From Isoetes taiwanensis (lineage: Eukaryota > Streptophyta > Lycopodiopsida > Isoetales > Isoetaceae): a stretch of DNA of 64,000 bases. Shown here one piece after another: positions 32,570 to 45,545 of this stretch. The translations under genes and the position numbers were made by a program. The stretch lies in contig JAJEKV010000025.1 of the NCBI GenBank assembly GCA_021234155.1, positions 1,507,995 to 1,571,994 on the forward strand. Reading direction: 5' to 3'. Each line of letters opens with the position of its first letter. Within the stretch, counting starts at the first letter, position 1. Below the pieces are notes generated by a model. The model searched no databases, was not told where the DNA came from, and saw only the letters and a program-made list of their open reading frames with translations.

Positions 32570-34277
32570 TTATAACTTTGATCTTACATTCAAGAAGTCT
32601 TTCAAAAAGTTGAGGATGGAAGTATTCACTTCTTTAAATTGTTCCTCATGAATGAAGTGTGAACCTGTACTATTACACCCTTAAGCTGAGGCACATCTTT
32701 ACTAAAACCACCATCATGAATGTAACGTTTGGCACCAGGGGTATGATACACAGTATCACGATCTCCTACTATGTGTAGTACTGGAACCTGAACACCCTGA
32801 CCTGTCCAAGGTGCCACGAATTCCCAAGTCCTGCATTTACAAAGACAAAAGCTCAAATGCCATCAAGTAATGCTAATATTCACATAAAGCATTTACAAGT
32901 CTGTGGCCCTGTAGTAATTGAGTGGACCATTGAATTCTGTCCTTTCAAATTGCCTGGCATAACACTGAATTTCCTCTTCAGTAATCCAGGATGGCAAGAA
33001 ATTAGGTGGGGACAGCAAGTAACAACCCTGATTTGCTGGTCAATATGAACTTTTTAAGAACAGTTGCAGTATTAAAACGTGCAAAGTCTGCTTCAGCTCG
33101 ATCTGGTTTCTACATCACGTGTGAACACAAAAAAATAGATGAGGTGTTGTTCTTCTGCTGGTTAAGACAATCATTTTACGAATTTGACAACAATATAGAA
33201 AATGACAAAAGGCATGCTAATTCTCGCAGATAGCAAATTGAGCCTACTATGGTATAAATAGAAGGAAAAAGCTTTATCGCTTTATCAAATGAGCCCATTT
33301 ACAACGCTTCCAATAAAGGCAACCCAACTACAAAATAAATATAGTAGAAAACTTGCAGTTTTAAGTTTTACAATTCCCTAGTTTTTATGTAATACTTCTG
33401 CATTCAAACATCATTAAATCCTAGGCATATGTGCTTCATAAATAAGATACAAGGGTACACAATCATTCTATGATGGTCATAGCTGGAATTTGTAAGCCAG
33501 CCATTAGATCACTCTATCTGCTAAAGCTTTTTTTGGACAAATCTGATTTGTTATTTTAAGTTGGCAAAGTTCTTGGACAGAATCTGTTCCTATCTACTGG
33601 CCAACATTTCCAATTGGTGGCTCAATTTGCCCCAGTGAGGACCACCTAAACAATACCATCAAACTTATGAAACTTATCCTTCTGGAAATTTCAGATTGGA
33701 GATTATCCTACTTATTCAATCTTTTTCCTATCAGTTTGCTGCTTCCTTCTTAAGTACTTCCTAACCATAAGAGGGACAATGAGAGGGAGAGGGAAAGACA
33801 AACCTGGAATCTGCAGTAGTAGTATCCTTCACCAAGTATCTCATGCAAACGCTTTACTGGTGCTTTACCATCCTTCCTAGGTTGAAAATGGACACTAATA
33901 GACACAAATGCATGTACTCTGTCAGGCCAAAATTGGCAGAGTCTCCAGCCAATTTGTGCACCCCAGTCGTGTCCAATGACAAATGCCTGAGCAAAAATTG
34001 TTTGATGAACATGTGCCAAACTTAAAAGATCAACAAAATGAGCAGAATATTAGCCAGAACAGTACTTTTGCCTCCTTAAAAAAGTCAAGCAATCCTATTA
34101 TGTTGCCCACTATATGAAATGATGTATATTGCTCTATTCCTTCTGGAGCATCTGTTTCCCCATATCCACGCATATCTGGGACAACTATATGATAACCAGC
34201 TCTAGCCAGCTCAGGAATCTGGTGTCGCCAGGAATACCAGGTTTCAGGGAAACCGTGAAGCAATAGGACCAATGGAC
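32570..34277 (-). pseudogene. Soluble epoxide hydrolase-like gene with two frameshifts
   Basis: An alpha/beta-hydrolase of the plant soluble epoxide hydrolase group, which opens epoxides to diols. Exons fit GT/AG rules in phase. 34277-34066 carries GPLVLLLHGFPETWYSWRHQ (oxyanion HGFP) and PDMRGYGETDAP. 33986-33804 carries FVIGHDWGAQIGW (nucleophile Asp) and SVHFQPRK. 33109-32897 carries KPDRAEADFARFNTATVL and LNYYRATDL. 32830-32570 carries WEFVAPWTGQG and LHIVGDRDTVYHTPGAKRYI (acid Asp). Exon three needs a one-base shift near 33000 at a C4 run. Exon four shifts near 32665, just before the GSHFIHEEQF segment with the catalytic His; that frame then ends at TAA (32570). The first exon is not certain; a 34-base candidate with ATG lies at 34880-34847. 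It is either a decayed gene or a real gene with sequence errors. Confidence 0.85.
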
Positions 34278-35058
34278 CTGTATTCATAATAGACTAAGAG
34301 ATTATACACATCCACATAAACGAGGGTTTGCCCCCTTAGGGGCAACCCAAAAATAACCAATCATGAGCATGGATATTGCCTAAAGATGCTACGCAGACTC
34401 AAATTTTAGCTATTACTAGGATAAAATTAGGAAAAATCAACTATGTTCTTTTCTGGCAACGAATTACTAATGTGCTTTACAACACAGGCCAGAGAATTAG
34501 ACTGAACCTCATGAACCGAAAATGATGAAACTGCTGCCACATAAATGATGGTCATTTGCCAGGACCCCAAGAGATAAGACTTCAAAATCTGCAACTGATG
34601 CATGCAATTTTAGTGTGGAGACAAAGCAAAGCACAAAGAAATCTAAACTGCACTCCATGCCGTTGAAGAACCTGTTGATGGAGTGCTTCTTGCAGTAAAC
34701 CAGATAATAAACCATAGCTCCAGACTATAGTGGCAGATTTCGGCAAGCTACACCATAGCTAGAAGCCTTTCCAAACAAACCACAGACCATAGAAAATCAG
34801 GTCAGTGAAACGCATGATACCCAAGAAAATGCAAAGGAATATTTACCGTTTGTGATGTATTCTGTCGGTCGTGAAATCATTCACACGATAAATCTTTGTG
34901 ACCCATTCTGCCAGCTAAATATCTTATCCGGCATGATGCGCAGGTGCCCAATCAAGCAGGCTATAGCAGAACCGTATATCCGCTGGAAGATGCAAATCCA
35001 GTGATTTGGCTACACCAAAAAATCAAAGGATAAAGGATACACCACCATAGACATATTC
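34278..35058. other. Upstream region of the epoxide hydrolase gene
   Basis: Probable first intron and 5' region of the minus-strand hydrolase gene. It includes a palindromic word at 34313-34355 (gggtttgccccc-taggggcaaccc core) that recurs at 36342-36386. No promoter motif stands out. Confidence 0.4.
34313..34355. repeat. Dispersed palindromic repeat, copy 1
   Basis: The word cacataaac-agggtttgcccc followed by taggggcaacccaaaaataa forms a stem of GGGTTTGCCCC with its near complement. A second copy in the same orientation lies at 36342-36386. Confidence 0.65.
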
Positions 35059-35916
35059 GCAGCCAATTCAGATGCAATGATATGCTTAACTATGGTGTTC
35101 GAAACAGAAAGAGCTAATCAACAAGCCTTACTTCATTATTGATAAAAGGGGACGTTCAGATTCAATGGCTTCTTGTGTAGAAGGAACCCATCAAAGTACT
35201 GTCCTCTAGGTTCTACTAACCAGCCCCGAATTCCCACTTAGCTATTCTTCACCAAGCCAGATTGCCCAAAATTCTGGATTGCGGACTGACAAAACATATA
35301 TAAGAATCAGCTTTGTATTATCTTATTTCTATACAATCCTATACCTAAACTGAATGGCATGAAACCTTCATTATCTTCTAAAAAAGCACTAAGATTACAA
35401 ACATTTTGTTGCCCCGGAATCAACCTGCAACAATAGAGCCAGAATCAAAATTCCACAAAAGCACCTAATGAAATCTGTTAAAATTTCTTCGCAGCCAATT
35501 CAGATGCAATGATATGCTTAACTATGGTGTTTGAAACAGAAAGAGCTAATCAACAAGCCTTACTTCATTATTGATAAAAGGGGACGTTCAGATTCAATGG
35601 CTTCTTGTGTAGAAGGAACCCATCAAAGTACTGTCCTCTAGGATCTACTAACCAGCCCCGAATTCCCACTTAGCTATTCTTCACCAAGCCAGATTGCTCA
35701 GCCGGATTGCAGACCTGACAAACATATATAAGCATCAGCTTTGTATTATCTTATTTCTATATAATCCTATACCTAAACTGAATGGCATAAAACCTTCATT
35801 ATCTTCTAAAAAGCACTAAGATTACAAACATTTTGTTGCCCCTAATCAACTCCTCAAACAATAGAGCCGAATCAAAAGTCCATAAAAGCACCTAATGAAA
35901 TCATTAAAATTTCTTC
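35059..35916. repeat. 432-bp direct tandem duplication
   Basis: Unit 1 (about 35059-35490) and unit 2 (about 35491-35916) match closely along their length, both starting gcagccaattcagatgcaat and ending near aaatttcttc. Differences are scattered plus one cluster near 35270/35700. There is no coding content of note. Confidence 0.85.
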
Positions 35917-36639
35917 ATTGCAAAATCGGCCAAGAAATTCGAAGCTCACATTTGAATTGATTTGCATGTAGCAAGTCGGGGTTAGCTCCATGACAAAAGA
36001 AATCCTTGCCATAAGGCGTAAAAAATACTGGCCTAGCGACCCAAAGGAAAAAGAATCACGACTGAAAAGCCAATGGAAAATCCGCTTCCTTTCTCGATAT
36101 ACAGAGCAAAGAATCAAGCAAGCAGACTACGAAATAAATAAGCCCTGATTTGTATCACCCTATCTCTCGATCTGCATTCGGATACTTGCCATCTGCCCAA
36201 GAGACCTCTCCGGTTACCCGGTTTTGAGAGCGGCTGCCCACCAACAGAAGTGACCGAGCATTTACAGCCAATCATAAGTTTTTAGCAGTCACCAGCATAT
36301 CCTAGGGATATTCTAGCATATACCTAGGATATGCCAAAAGCCCACATAAACAAGGGTTTGCCCCCCTAGGGGCAACCCAAAAATAAAAATTCCCGAGCTC
36401 ATTGGGAAACCTACTTCACGGAGATCATGGCCATGACTAGTCACTTTTTCATTTGTGGACTTTTAAGGTTTTGTTGTACATGGTTCTATGCGTATGACAT
36501 TAGAGGCCGAAATTTTAGATCGAGATCACAGGTTTGAATGGCCAATTACGTCTAGAAGGTTTGCAAATTATCTTTGAGTATGATTTTGGCGTGGGTTAAC
36601 CGTCGTCGGGGTTAGGGTTTGAGGAAAAAATTCTCAGGG
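35917..36639. other. Non-coding interval
   Basis: No gene recognised. It includes the palindromic repeat at 36342-36386 and the tail of the tandem duplication. Confidence 0.4.
36342..36386. repeat. Dispersed palindromic repeat, copy 2
   Basis: Nearly identical to 34313-34355 in the same orientation, about 2.03 kb away. It follows a stretch rich in cctagg/atatgc words (36298-36335). The pair could mark the ends of a small element or be separate copies of a hairpin repeat. Confidence 0.6.
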
Positions 36640-38735
36640 CATTGGTAGCGTGATGTAAAATATTTTGGCGTCCAATCTCCCAGCATGTCCATTCTGGCTG
36701 GTATGTGCATGGCTATGAGTTTGGAGAGGTGGGAGCCATGCCGGCCGTCCACATGCTGATTTTGCTGCTTTGGATTGTGCTCCTCATATGGGATGCCAAC
36801 AATAGCCCTTAATTTGTGGCGGCCATTTTTGCCCCAAAGAGTGGTGTGTATGGGTTTCTGATGGATACCGATCTCGCCCAGCCATGGTCGAGCGCCATGA
36901 GTATTGCTTGATGTGAGATATGTTTCCATGGAGGGTCGTCCGCCATAGCCAAGGGATGTGTAGATGCCCAAGTCGAGGAAGGCCTTCCTCCGGCAAAACA
37001 AGTGCACTGGGCGGATCTGTGAAGATGCTGAAGGGTTTATGGAAAGGCTTCACAAATGCAGCCCTAGATGAGGATGTCAATATGCACCCTGAGAATATTT
37101 GAAGAGGTTTCAATGCGATATTCTAACGATGGAGCTGGGGATGCTCATGATTTCTGGTTTGTAAATTGCTTTGCCCCGTGTTCTTGGTGGTAGACAAGGG
37201 CGTGAATTCATTGGAGCCTCATTCTATTGAAATGATTCATGGTCGGATGATCTGAGAAGGATAATGATGACTCCAGAAGAGGAAAAGCCTGGTGGCTCCA
37301 AGGTTTTTGGAGAATGCATGGAAAGCTCTTGAGAGATGCTTTATTAACCCTGGCTTTTGAAGAGAAAGCAGGGCCCGGCAAGAATAGTATTTGCCAAGGA
37401 ATAAGAGGTTGCCGGTTCTCAAAGAGAGTTATCACAGGTAGTCCCCAAGACATGCCAAGGGGATTCTGATGTAAATCTGGAAACCATAGAGATCTTCACA
37501 AAACTTCCTCTTTGGATGTGAGTGTTGTGGGGCAAGTATAGGTGGGGTGGATATATGGGATGAGATCCTGAGAAAATGTGTGTCGGCCGGATGTTGGTCT
37601 GCTTTCCAAGTTGGAATTGTCGATATTCTGGAAAGAGGAAGTCCTCTTGGATCATCTCCATGTCCAAAGACCTCTTTTTAGGATTGCTCGACAAGCCCTA
37701 TAGGGACTAATGCAAAATTGAAGAAATACTTGGGGTGGGATACTCACAAGCCAAGGGTGGTCTTGTTCTTTGTAAAGCTTTGAAAGACACAAGATCTCAT
37801 TGTTACATCTTGCTAGGATATATTGCCTTCAAGGACAACTAGGAAGATGCATCATAGGCATCATATGAAATCAAACACGCCCGAACAAATTGAGCGTGGA
37901 AAGGAGTTGTATGCTTTATAATTATAAGGGGGTTAAAAATTGTGTGACACTTGATAACTAAAATCTCTTTGCAAAGGCCAAACATTTTCAGTCCTATCAT
38001 GGGAAGAGACACCAAATTTTTATTCAGCCACTCCCTCATTCAAACCAAGTCATGGAGCATGCTCCGACCCTTGAAAATTCGTGGTTGAGCATTTGGGCAT
38101 GGGTTCTTCCATCTAACACTTTGTTTCATTTCAACTGAAAATGTACTGGGGGCTGGAGGCTGTGATGAAGGACTATATACACTAAATCCCAAGTATGCCT
38201 CTCATGCGGATGTCGAGTGTTGGTATGGGCTTCCTCCCGGAATAGTGCCAATAGAGCGTTTTGGGAAGCATATTCCGTGAAGGAGATTTTGGGACAGTAC
38301 TGGACAAGGTGGTTGGGGATGTTGAGGAGGATGATGGCGATGAGGAGGATGGCGAAAAAGAACATGGAGATACAGGAAAAATGTCATGACTTTTTTTTGT
38401 CTTGCCCCTCTTCCGTGGTATCCCGCCTTAATATTCCTTTGAATTTTTGGACTATTCCTTTACATTTGTGACAGCATGGTAGTGCAGCTCCATTTGCTTT
38501 TTACTTATGTACATATTCTTTGCTTTTCATGTAGGCGAGGTGGAGGCGGCTGGGATATTGTCTGGATGTTGCCAATGTTTTGAGCCAATGGCCTAGAGAT
38601 GAGGTATTGGATGTATGTGAAACAGAACTGACGAATTATGAGGAAATAAACAAGCCTTGTCTTTTTGTATTTTGATTCTGCATCCCCACTTCGTTTTCAT
38701 CTCCATGTAGACATTTGAGTTGCTTTTGCCAAAGG
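36640..38735 (+). pseudogene. Patchwork pseudogene copy of GGPP synthase region
   Basis: This stretch follows 39610-41770 in the same order: the 5' leader (gccgtccaatc-like), the transit peptide region, aatgcagccctagatgagg, gatgctttattaaccctgg, tgttggtctgctttccaag, and then the 3' region up to the gtattggatgtat and gaactgacgaattat blocks. No long frame survives. Blocks of exact identity alternate with replaced or deleted patches, rather than scattered point changes, which is unusual for simple decay. It is a direct duplicate lying about 3 kb upstream of the intact gene. See the separate finding on a possible assembly cause. Confidence 0.8.
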
Positions 38736-40848
<2,113 letters not shown>

Positions 40849-42059
40849 TTGGCTTGTATGGCTTATGGTCAAACGCGAACAAATTCTGAATGGAGGTTTC
40901 TTTGAATTATAAGGGTGTTCAGATTTGCCCCGTTTGATTCCTAAAATAATTCTTTCTTAGTTCTTTTGCTCCTCTATTGAGCAGCCCCCTACCAAATTTT
41001 ATTTCAGCCACTGTCCATTAATTAGCTATTATCAAGTCATGGAGTGCTGCCCCTAGGGGGAGCTTGAAAGTTCATGGGTTGTGACAGCATTTGTGAGCAG
41101 GAAGTTTTATTAAATTTAAACTCTTTGTTCTCGAACTGAAAATGTACTGGGGGGCTGTTCTTTGATCCTAAAAAACATGCTGCACATATGAAGGACTATA
41201 TACATGGTGAAGGGTTATAGGCATGTTTAACTGGAAGGAACAGGAACAGAACCCAAGTAAGAAGTTTTAGTTTTGGGAAGCATATTCCGTGACATGGGAA
41301 ATTTTACAGTACTGGACAAGGTTGAGTTGGGACCAAATCTGCTGTGTTAGGATTGACAGTGGGAGGCAAAAAAAAAAAAAGATGTAAAATACAGGAAAAT
41401 GTCAGTGACTTTTTTGGTCTTGCGCCTCTTCCGTGGTATCATATGCCATTAATACAGGTAAAATTCTTGCTTAATTAAGTTCCAGTTTACATTTGTGACA
41501 GCATGGTATAAAAGGTAGGACTAACTCTTTAGTTCTGCGTTTTATAAATTGTGTACCATGGTAATAGAGAGCAGTTCCTGGCTGCTGGATATTGTCTGGA
41601 CGCAAGTCCAAGAAAGAAATGATAGTGCCAATGTTTTTAAAGAGGTATTGGATGTATTAGAAACAGAACTGACGAATTATATTGAAATAAACAAGTCTTG
41701 TCTTTTGTGTATTTTGGATTCTGCATCCCCACTTCGGCATAATTCTTCCTGTTGGATTTTTGTGTTGCTTTCGCCATAGGTTTAAATCTTAATATATGGA
41801 TAGGATCTTTATATATAAGACTTGACGATGTCAACGTTAGTTGCTCTTTATGTTTATTGTTTATCACTTTGCTGATTTATTCTTGAAAGCAAAAGTGTTA
41901 GAAATGTTTCTAGCTTGTAACCAAAATTAGCAACTTCACATCCAGGTAGAATCATGCATGAATTCCTAGCCATAATTTATTAGCTAGAAGATTGCCCACC
42001 TTAAGTAGGCAGTCTATAGTCTATGTGATTGTAGTGATTGCAGACAAGAATGTAAAAAA
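40849..42059. other. 3' flank of GGPP synthase
   Basis: No gene recognised. The stretch to about 41770 is shared with the upstream pseudogene copy, so the duplication covered the 3' flank as well as the coding part. It includes a poly-A run (about 41369) and T-rich words. Confidence 0.5.
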
Positions 42060-42134
42060 CAACTTGGACAATCGTCAAAGTAAGTTATTTTGTGTTTTTT
42101 GGGAAAATCACTTTTGAGCAGTTGTTCTAGCATA
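42060..42134. repeat. 75-bp direct repeat, copy 1
   Basis: Identical to 43311-43385. The two copies bracket about 1.18 kb. Confidence 0.9.
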
Positions 42135-43310
42135 TAAACTTCTGCGATTTTTGTTTGGTATTTGGGAATTAGTGGTTGGGACTATGATTTTGGTGTCGTA
42201 TTGTATGAAGAAGGGTATATTTTGCGATGTTTGAGCAGCTTAATTGCGTTTAGTGGTCATGTTGCTATTTTGATGTGTTTTTATGATTGTTTGCCATCTT
42301 GGAGTAGAAGAAGTATTTATACTGTGCGGATAAAAGGACATGCTCCTTTCTATTTTATGCTCCTTATTTTGCGGAGGTGCAGGGCAGGGGCGCGCAGCGC
42401 AGGGCTTTGCAAATCCGATTGATAGGGCTTTGCAGCGCAGGGCCCTTCATGTTGTTGTGTTGAAGGGCATGCTTGGCGTGAAGATAACAAGAGCACAGGA
42501 TGCTCGGTTGCACAGACTTCTTTCTTTGTTTTGGTTTTACACAGCCTTCGGTTGCATAGGCTTCTTTCTTTATTTCGTTTTCTTTGTCTTCTTTCTTTGT
42601 TTTTGTTTTCTTTCTTTGTTTTCGTTCGACTATAGAACGATGATTCTGGCAGAGGAGGCCAAGGAAACTATAGAAAGATGCTTCTGGCATTCCGGCAAGA
42701 AGCGGCATGCCGCCTTTCACGCGTCGCTTCTTAGCAAAGGGGCGCAGCTTTCGTGTTCCCCTGTTGTTCCCGGTTCCCGGTTTCTTAGGAAGCTAGATTC
42801 CGCCCCCCGTGAAGCAGCTTATTTACCCGATCGGCTTGTTAGGAAGCCGCTTCTCGGTTGGTGCTTGATTTGAGGATTTGATTTTTTTTTAGCGCAGAAA
42901 GCGTGAGCAAAGGCAGGCAGCGCAGCGTAAGCGGTGGGGCAGGGGCGACCGTAAGGCGGGAGAGTAGGCAAAGCTTCTTGCGGTGAGGCAAAGCTTGAAG
43001 CTTCTTCCAGAGCGTGGGTTTGCCAAGAAGATCCCATCTGATTGCTCTGCCGGTCTGCATGGTCTGCGTATCCGGGATATGCATGGTCTGCGGACCTTCT
43101 CTTGAGTCACCATGAGTTCCTTAAATGGCAAGCCATTTTTTATGGAGACCTTAGGAAATGGCAAGCCATTTTTTCTCCAGGAAGATGCTGGCCGCTGATC
43201 TGGCATCGTACCCAGGATATGCTCCAGATCCACGGCTGGGATTTAACCTCACAAACCTAACCCATATTGGAAAAAGCATTTAACAATAATTGAGCAATTA
43301 CCAACTTGGA
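42135..43310. other. Segment between 75-bp direct repeats
   Basis: The left part (42150-42240) resembles 49607-49720 in patches. The middle is rich in gcgcagcg words and in ttctttctttg runs (42510-42625). Near 43123-43138 and 43156-43171 the 16-bp palindrome aaatggcaagccattt occurs twice. Open frames to 177 residues lack any family signature. No gene is called. Confidence 0.4.
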
Positions 43311-43385
43311 CAACTTGGACAATCGTCAAAGTAAGTTATTTTGTGTTTTTTGGGAAAATCACTTTTGAGCAGTTGTTCTAGCATA
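43311..43385. repeat. 75-bp direct repeat, copy 2
   Basis: Identical to 42060-42134. Here the first ten bases (caacttggac) are also preceded by a further caacttgga. Confidence 0.9.
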
Positions 43386-44460
43386 AATTGCCAAAAATGA
43401 TGCATTTACATCTTCGAGATTTGGTTAGAATAAGTACAAATTTAGAAACCATGATGATTTGCATCATTTTCACACTCGTTAAAGAACTTGATAATGTTGC
43501 ACATATTCGATGTGTAGTACACGTAGTTTTATCCTTCCTATGTAATTGAGTGTCTAATTTCTTAATTTCTGTTCTCCTTCATTTTGTTCCTTCAAAATTC
43601 TTAAAACATGGCACGTAAAATATGGCACGTGTACTGTGTGCATTTATTACTTATATAAAAGCATTTATTGCGGCCACTGTGCATTCATTGACCGCTGATA
43701 ATTGGGGCCATCTGAGCCTTCTAAATTACCACGTGGTATAATGGACGGCTCTGATTGGTTGAATCAAATGGGTGCGTGCTTGCTCGCGACTCCGGAGGGG
43801 CCGAGCTTGCTTTCAGCAGGGGGTTCCATGATTTTGGGTTGCGTTTGGAATTCCGCAAGCTTCACACAGAAGCGAACGAAATTTTTGAGAGCCACTCTAA
43901 ACCCACTGGCTCTGCCTGCCGATCTTGCTTGCCTCTGCTTTCGGGTAGGCTCTGACAATGAAGCCGTCATGCGTAGAGAATGTATATATATGAGTAATTG
44001 ATTTTTCAAGATTCTGATTTTGTTTGGACTCTTTGGTTTACTTGGAAATGAGCTCCAGGGGCATGTTTCCCACAAATCCGATGCCATATATCTGCCGTCA
44101 GTAGAACTTGCTTATTGTGATTCCAATTGTGCTGAACCGGATTTTGCCATCCCGGTGTGTGCTGAAGATACGCTGGCCCTCAACAACGACTGCTTTAGGG
44201 GATTCTTCATTGGGCGAAAATGGCACAACCAATGCCTCTAACACTTAGGTACTCTATTCCTAGATTATGCCAAAGTGAAGAGCAATTGCAGAATTTGCAT
44301 CCGAGATATTAAAGGGGTGTACCCCTGGGATCAGATGGACACTAAAAAATTCTATCTTCAGTGAGAACCTCTGCGGAGTGAGAGTCGTGAGAAATACGGC
44401 TTTGATGCCAATCTTTGTAGAGAATGGACCCAAGCATCCACATCAAAATTCGGCCAAGTC
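43386..44460. other. No recognised gene
   Basis: Includes plus-strand frames at 43702-44001 and 44020-44241. The second contains NDCFRGFFIGRKWHNQC, faintly like a LIM-type zinc segment, but without the rest of the domain. I do not call a gene. Confidence 0.3.
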
Positions 44461-45545
44461 TATTAATTTTTTCTGTTATGTGCTTATGACAGCTGAGTTG
44501 CAGAAATCAATTGACCACCAACTGTAATTTTTTATAGTAGTTCTTTATTAGATTCTCTAGTTCCATGATTCTAGGAACTCATTGTATTTAGCTCACATCT
44601 CAATACAATGAGTTTTAGTTAAAATAAACATTAGTTCTTCTTATACATTCTAGCCCAAAAATACATTTAAAGATGGGCCTACTAAAGATGGCAGCCAATG
44701 GACAAGAAAAAGGCCCCAAGAAGATGCGGATCATCGGGCTTTGAAGACCTGAAACGTGATCACTTTAATTATCCGAGAGCGGATATAGGGAGAGGCGGAT
44801 GGGAAAATGATCCTGGTAAGTTGAGCCTAAAAAAGATCCTATTCATGCGAAAACAATTTTTGGATGCCATTGTAATAAACACTGAGAATTGCAAGTGCGC
44901 TTATTGCACTACTGGTTGTCCAATAATGATTATATCCATTCTGATGAATTGAATCATTCCCATAGCACTGTAGGACTTTCTTAATCAAAGATATGGAAAT
45001 ATTCCGAAACTTGAATTATTGCCTTAATTACCATATGTACTTCTAGATCTCTTGCAAAACTGGTTTCTTCCATGCAAAGGTTGAAAATTGCAAGAGATTT
45101 TGATATTCTGAAATTTACCTCTGAACATGCTACTTATGTTAAAAGAAGCTTGTGGCCAAGTTGTTCAATGATGGAAGGGGAAATAGGTGGAGAAACTAAA
45201 TTAGCTAGATTGACACACCAAGCTTAGGGACAATATCAAGTTTTGTCTTCACAGAAGAGCTTTGCATTCTGCCAACTAAGTTTGAGAGAAAAAGCAAATT
45301 ACCCTCTTTTAATGGGGCAAAAATAGCGTAATGATAGTTGATTGTTTATCTTGAGTCCAATGTTCACGCCAACAAAGACCAATTTATGTGAGCTGGGGGT
45401 TTTCTATTAATGGGCTTTACATTATCAAAAAGCCTCAAGATGATCTAGATAGGTTACAGTTCCACCTTTCCTGCACTCCATAAAACCAAGATTTTAGCAG
45501 AGCACAGCAGGGGCAACCTTCAAGAGGGATTAACACTTCAAAGAA
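44461..45545. repeat. Mosaic duplicate of 49441-51420 with an embedded LTR piece
   Basis: This stretch matches 49441-49610 and then 50417-51420 in order, with exact blocks (for example 44859-44924 versus 50739-50804) separated by short replaced patches. Within it, 44531-44609 is identical to 49321-49399, part of the Copia LTR. It sits inside what is otherwise the flanking sequence. The interleaving of LTR and flank words is order-preserving on both sides. Confidence 0.75.

Noticed and set aside
44020-44241. LIM-like zinc segment (NDCFRGFFIGRKWHNQC)
   Set aside because: Only one partial Cys/His block, with no second finger or family context.
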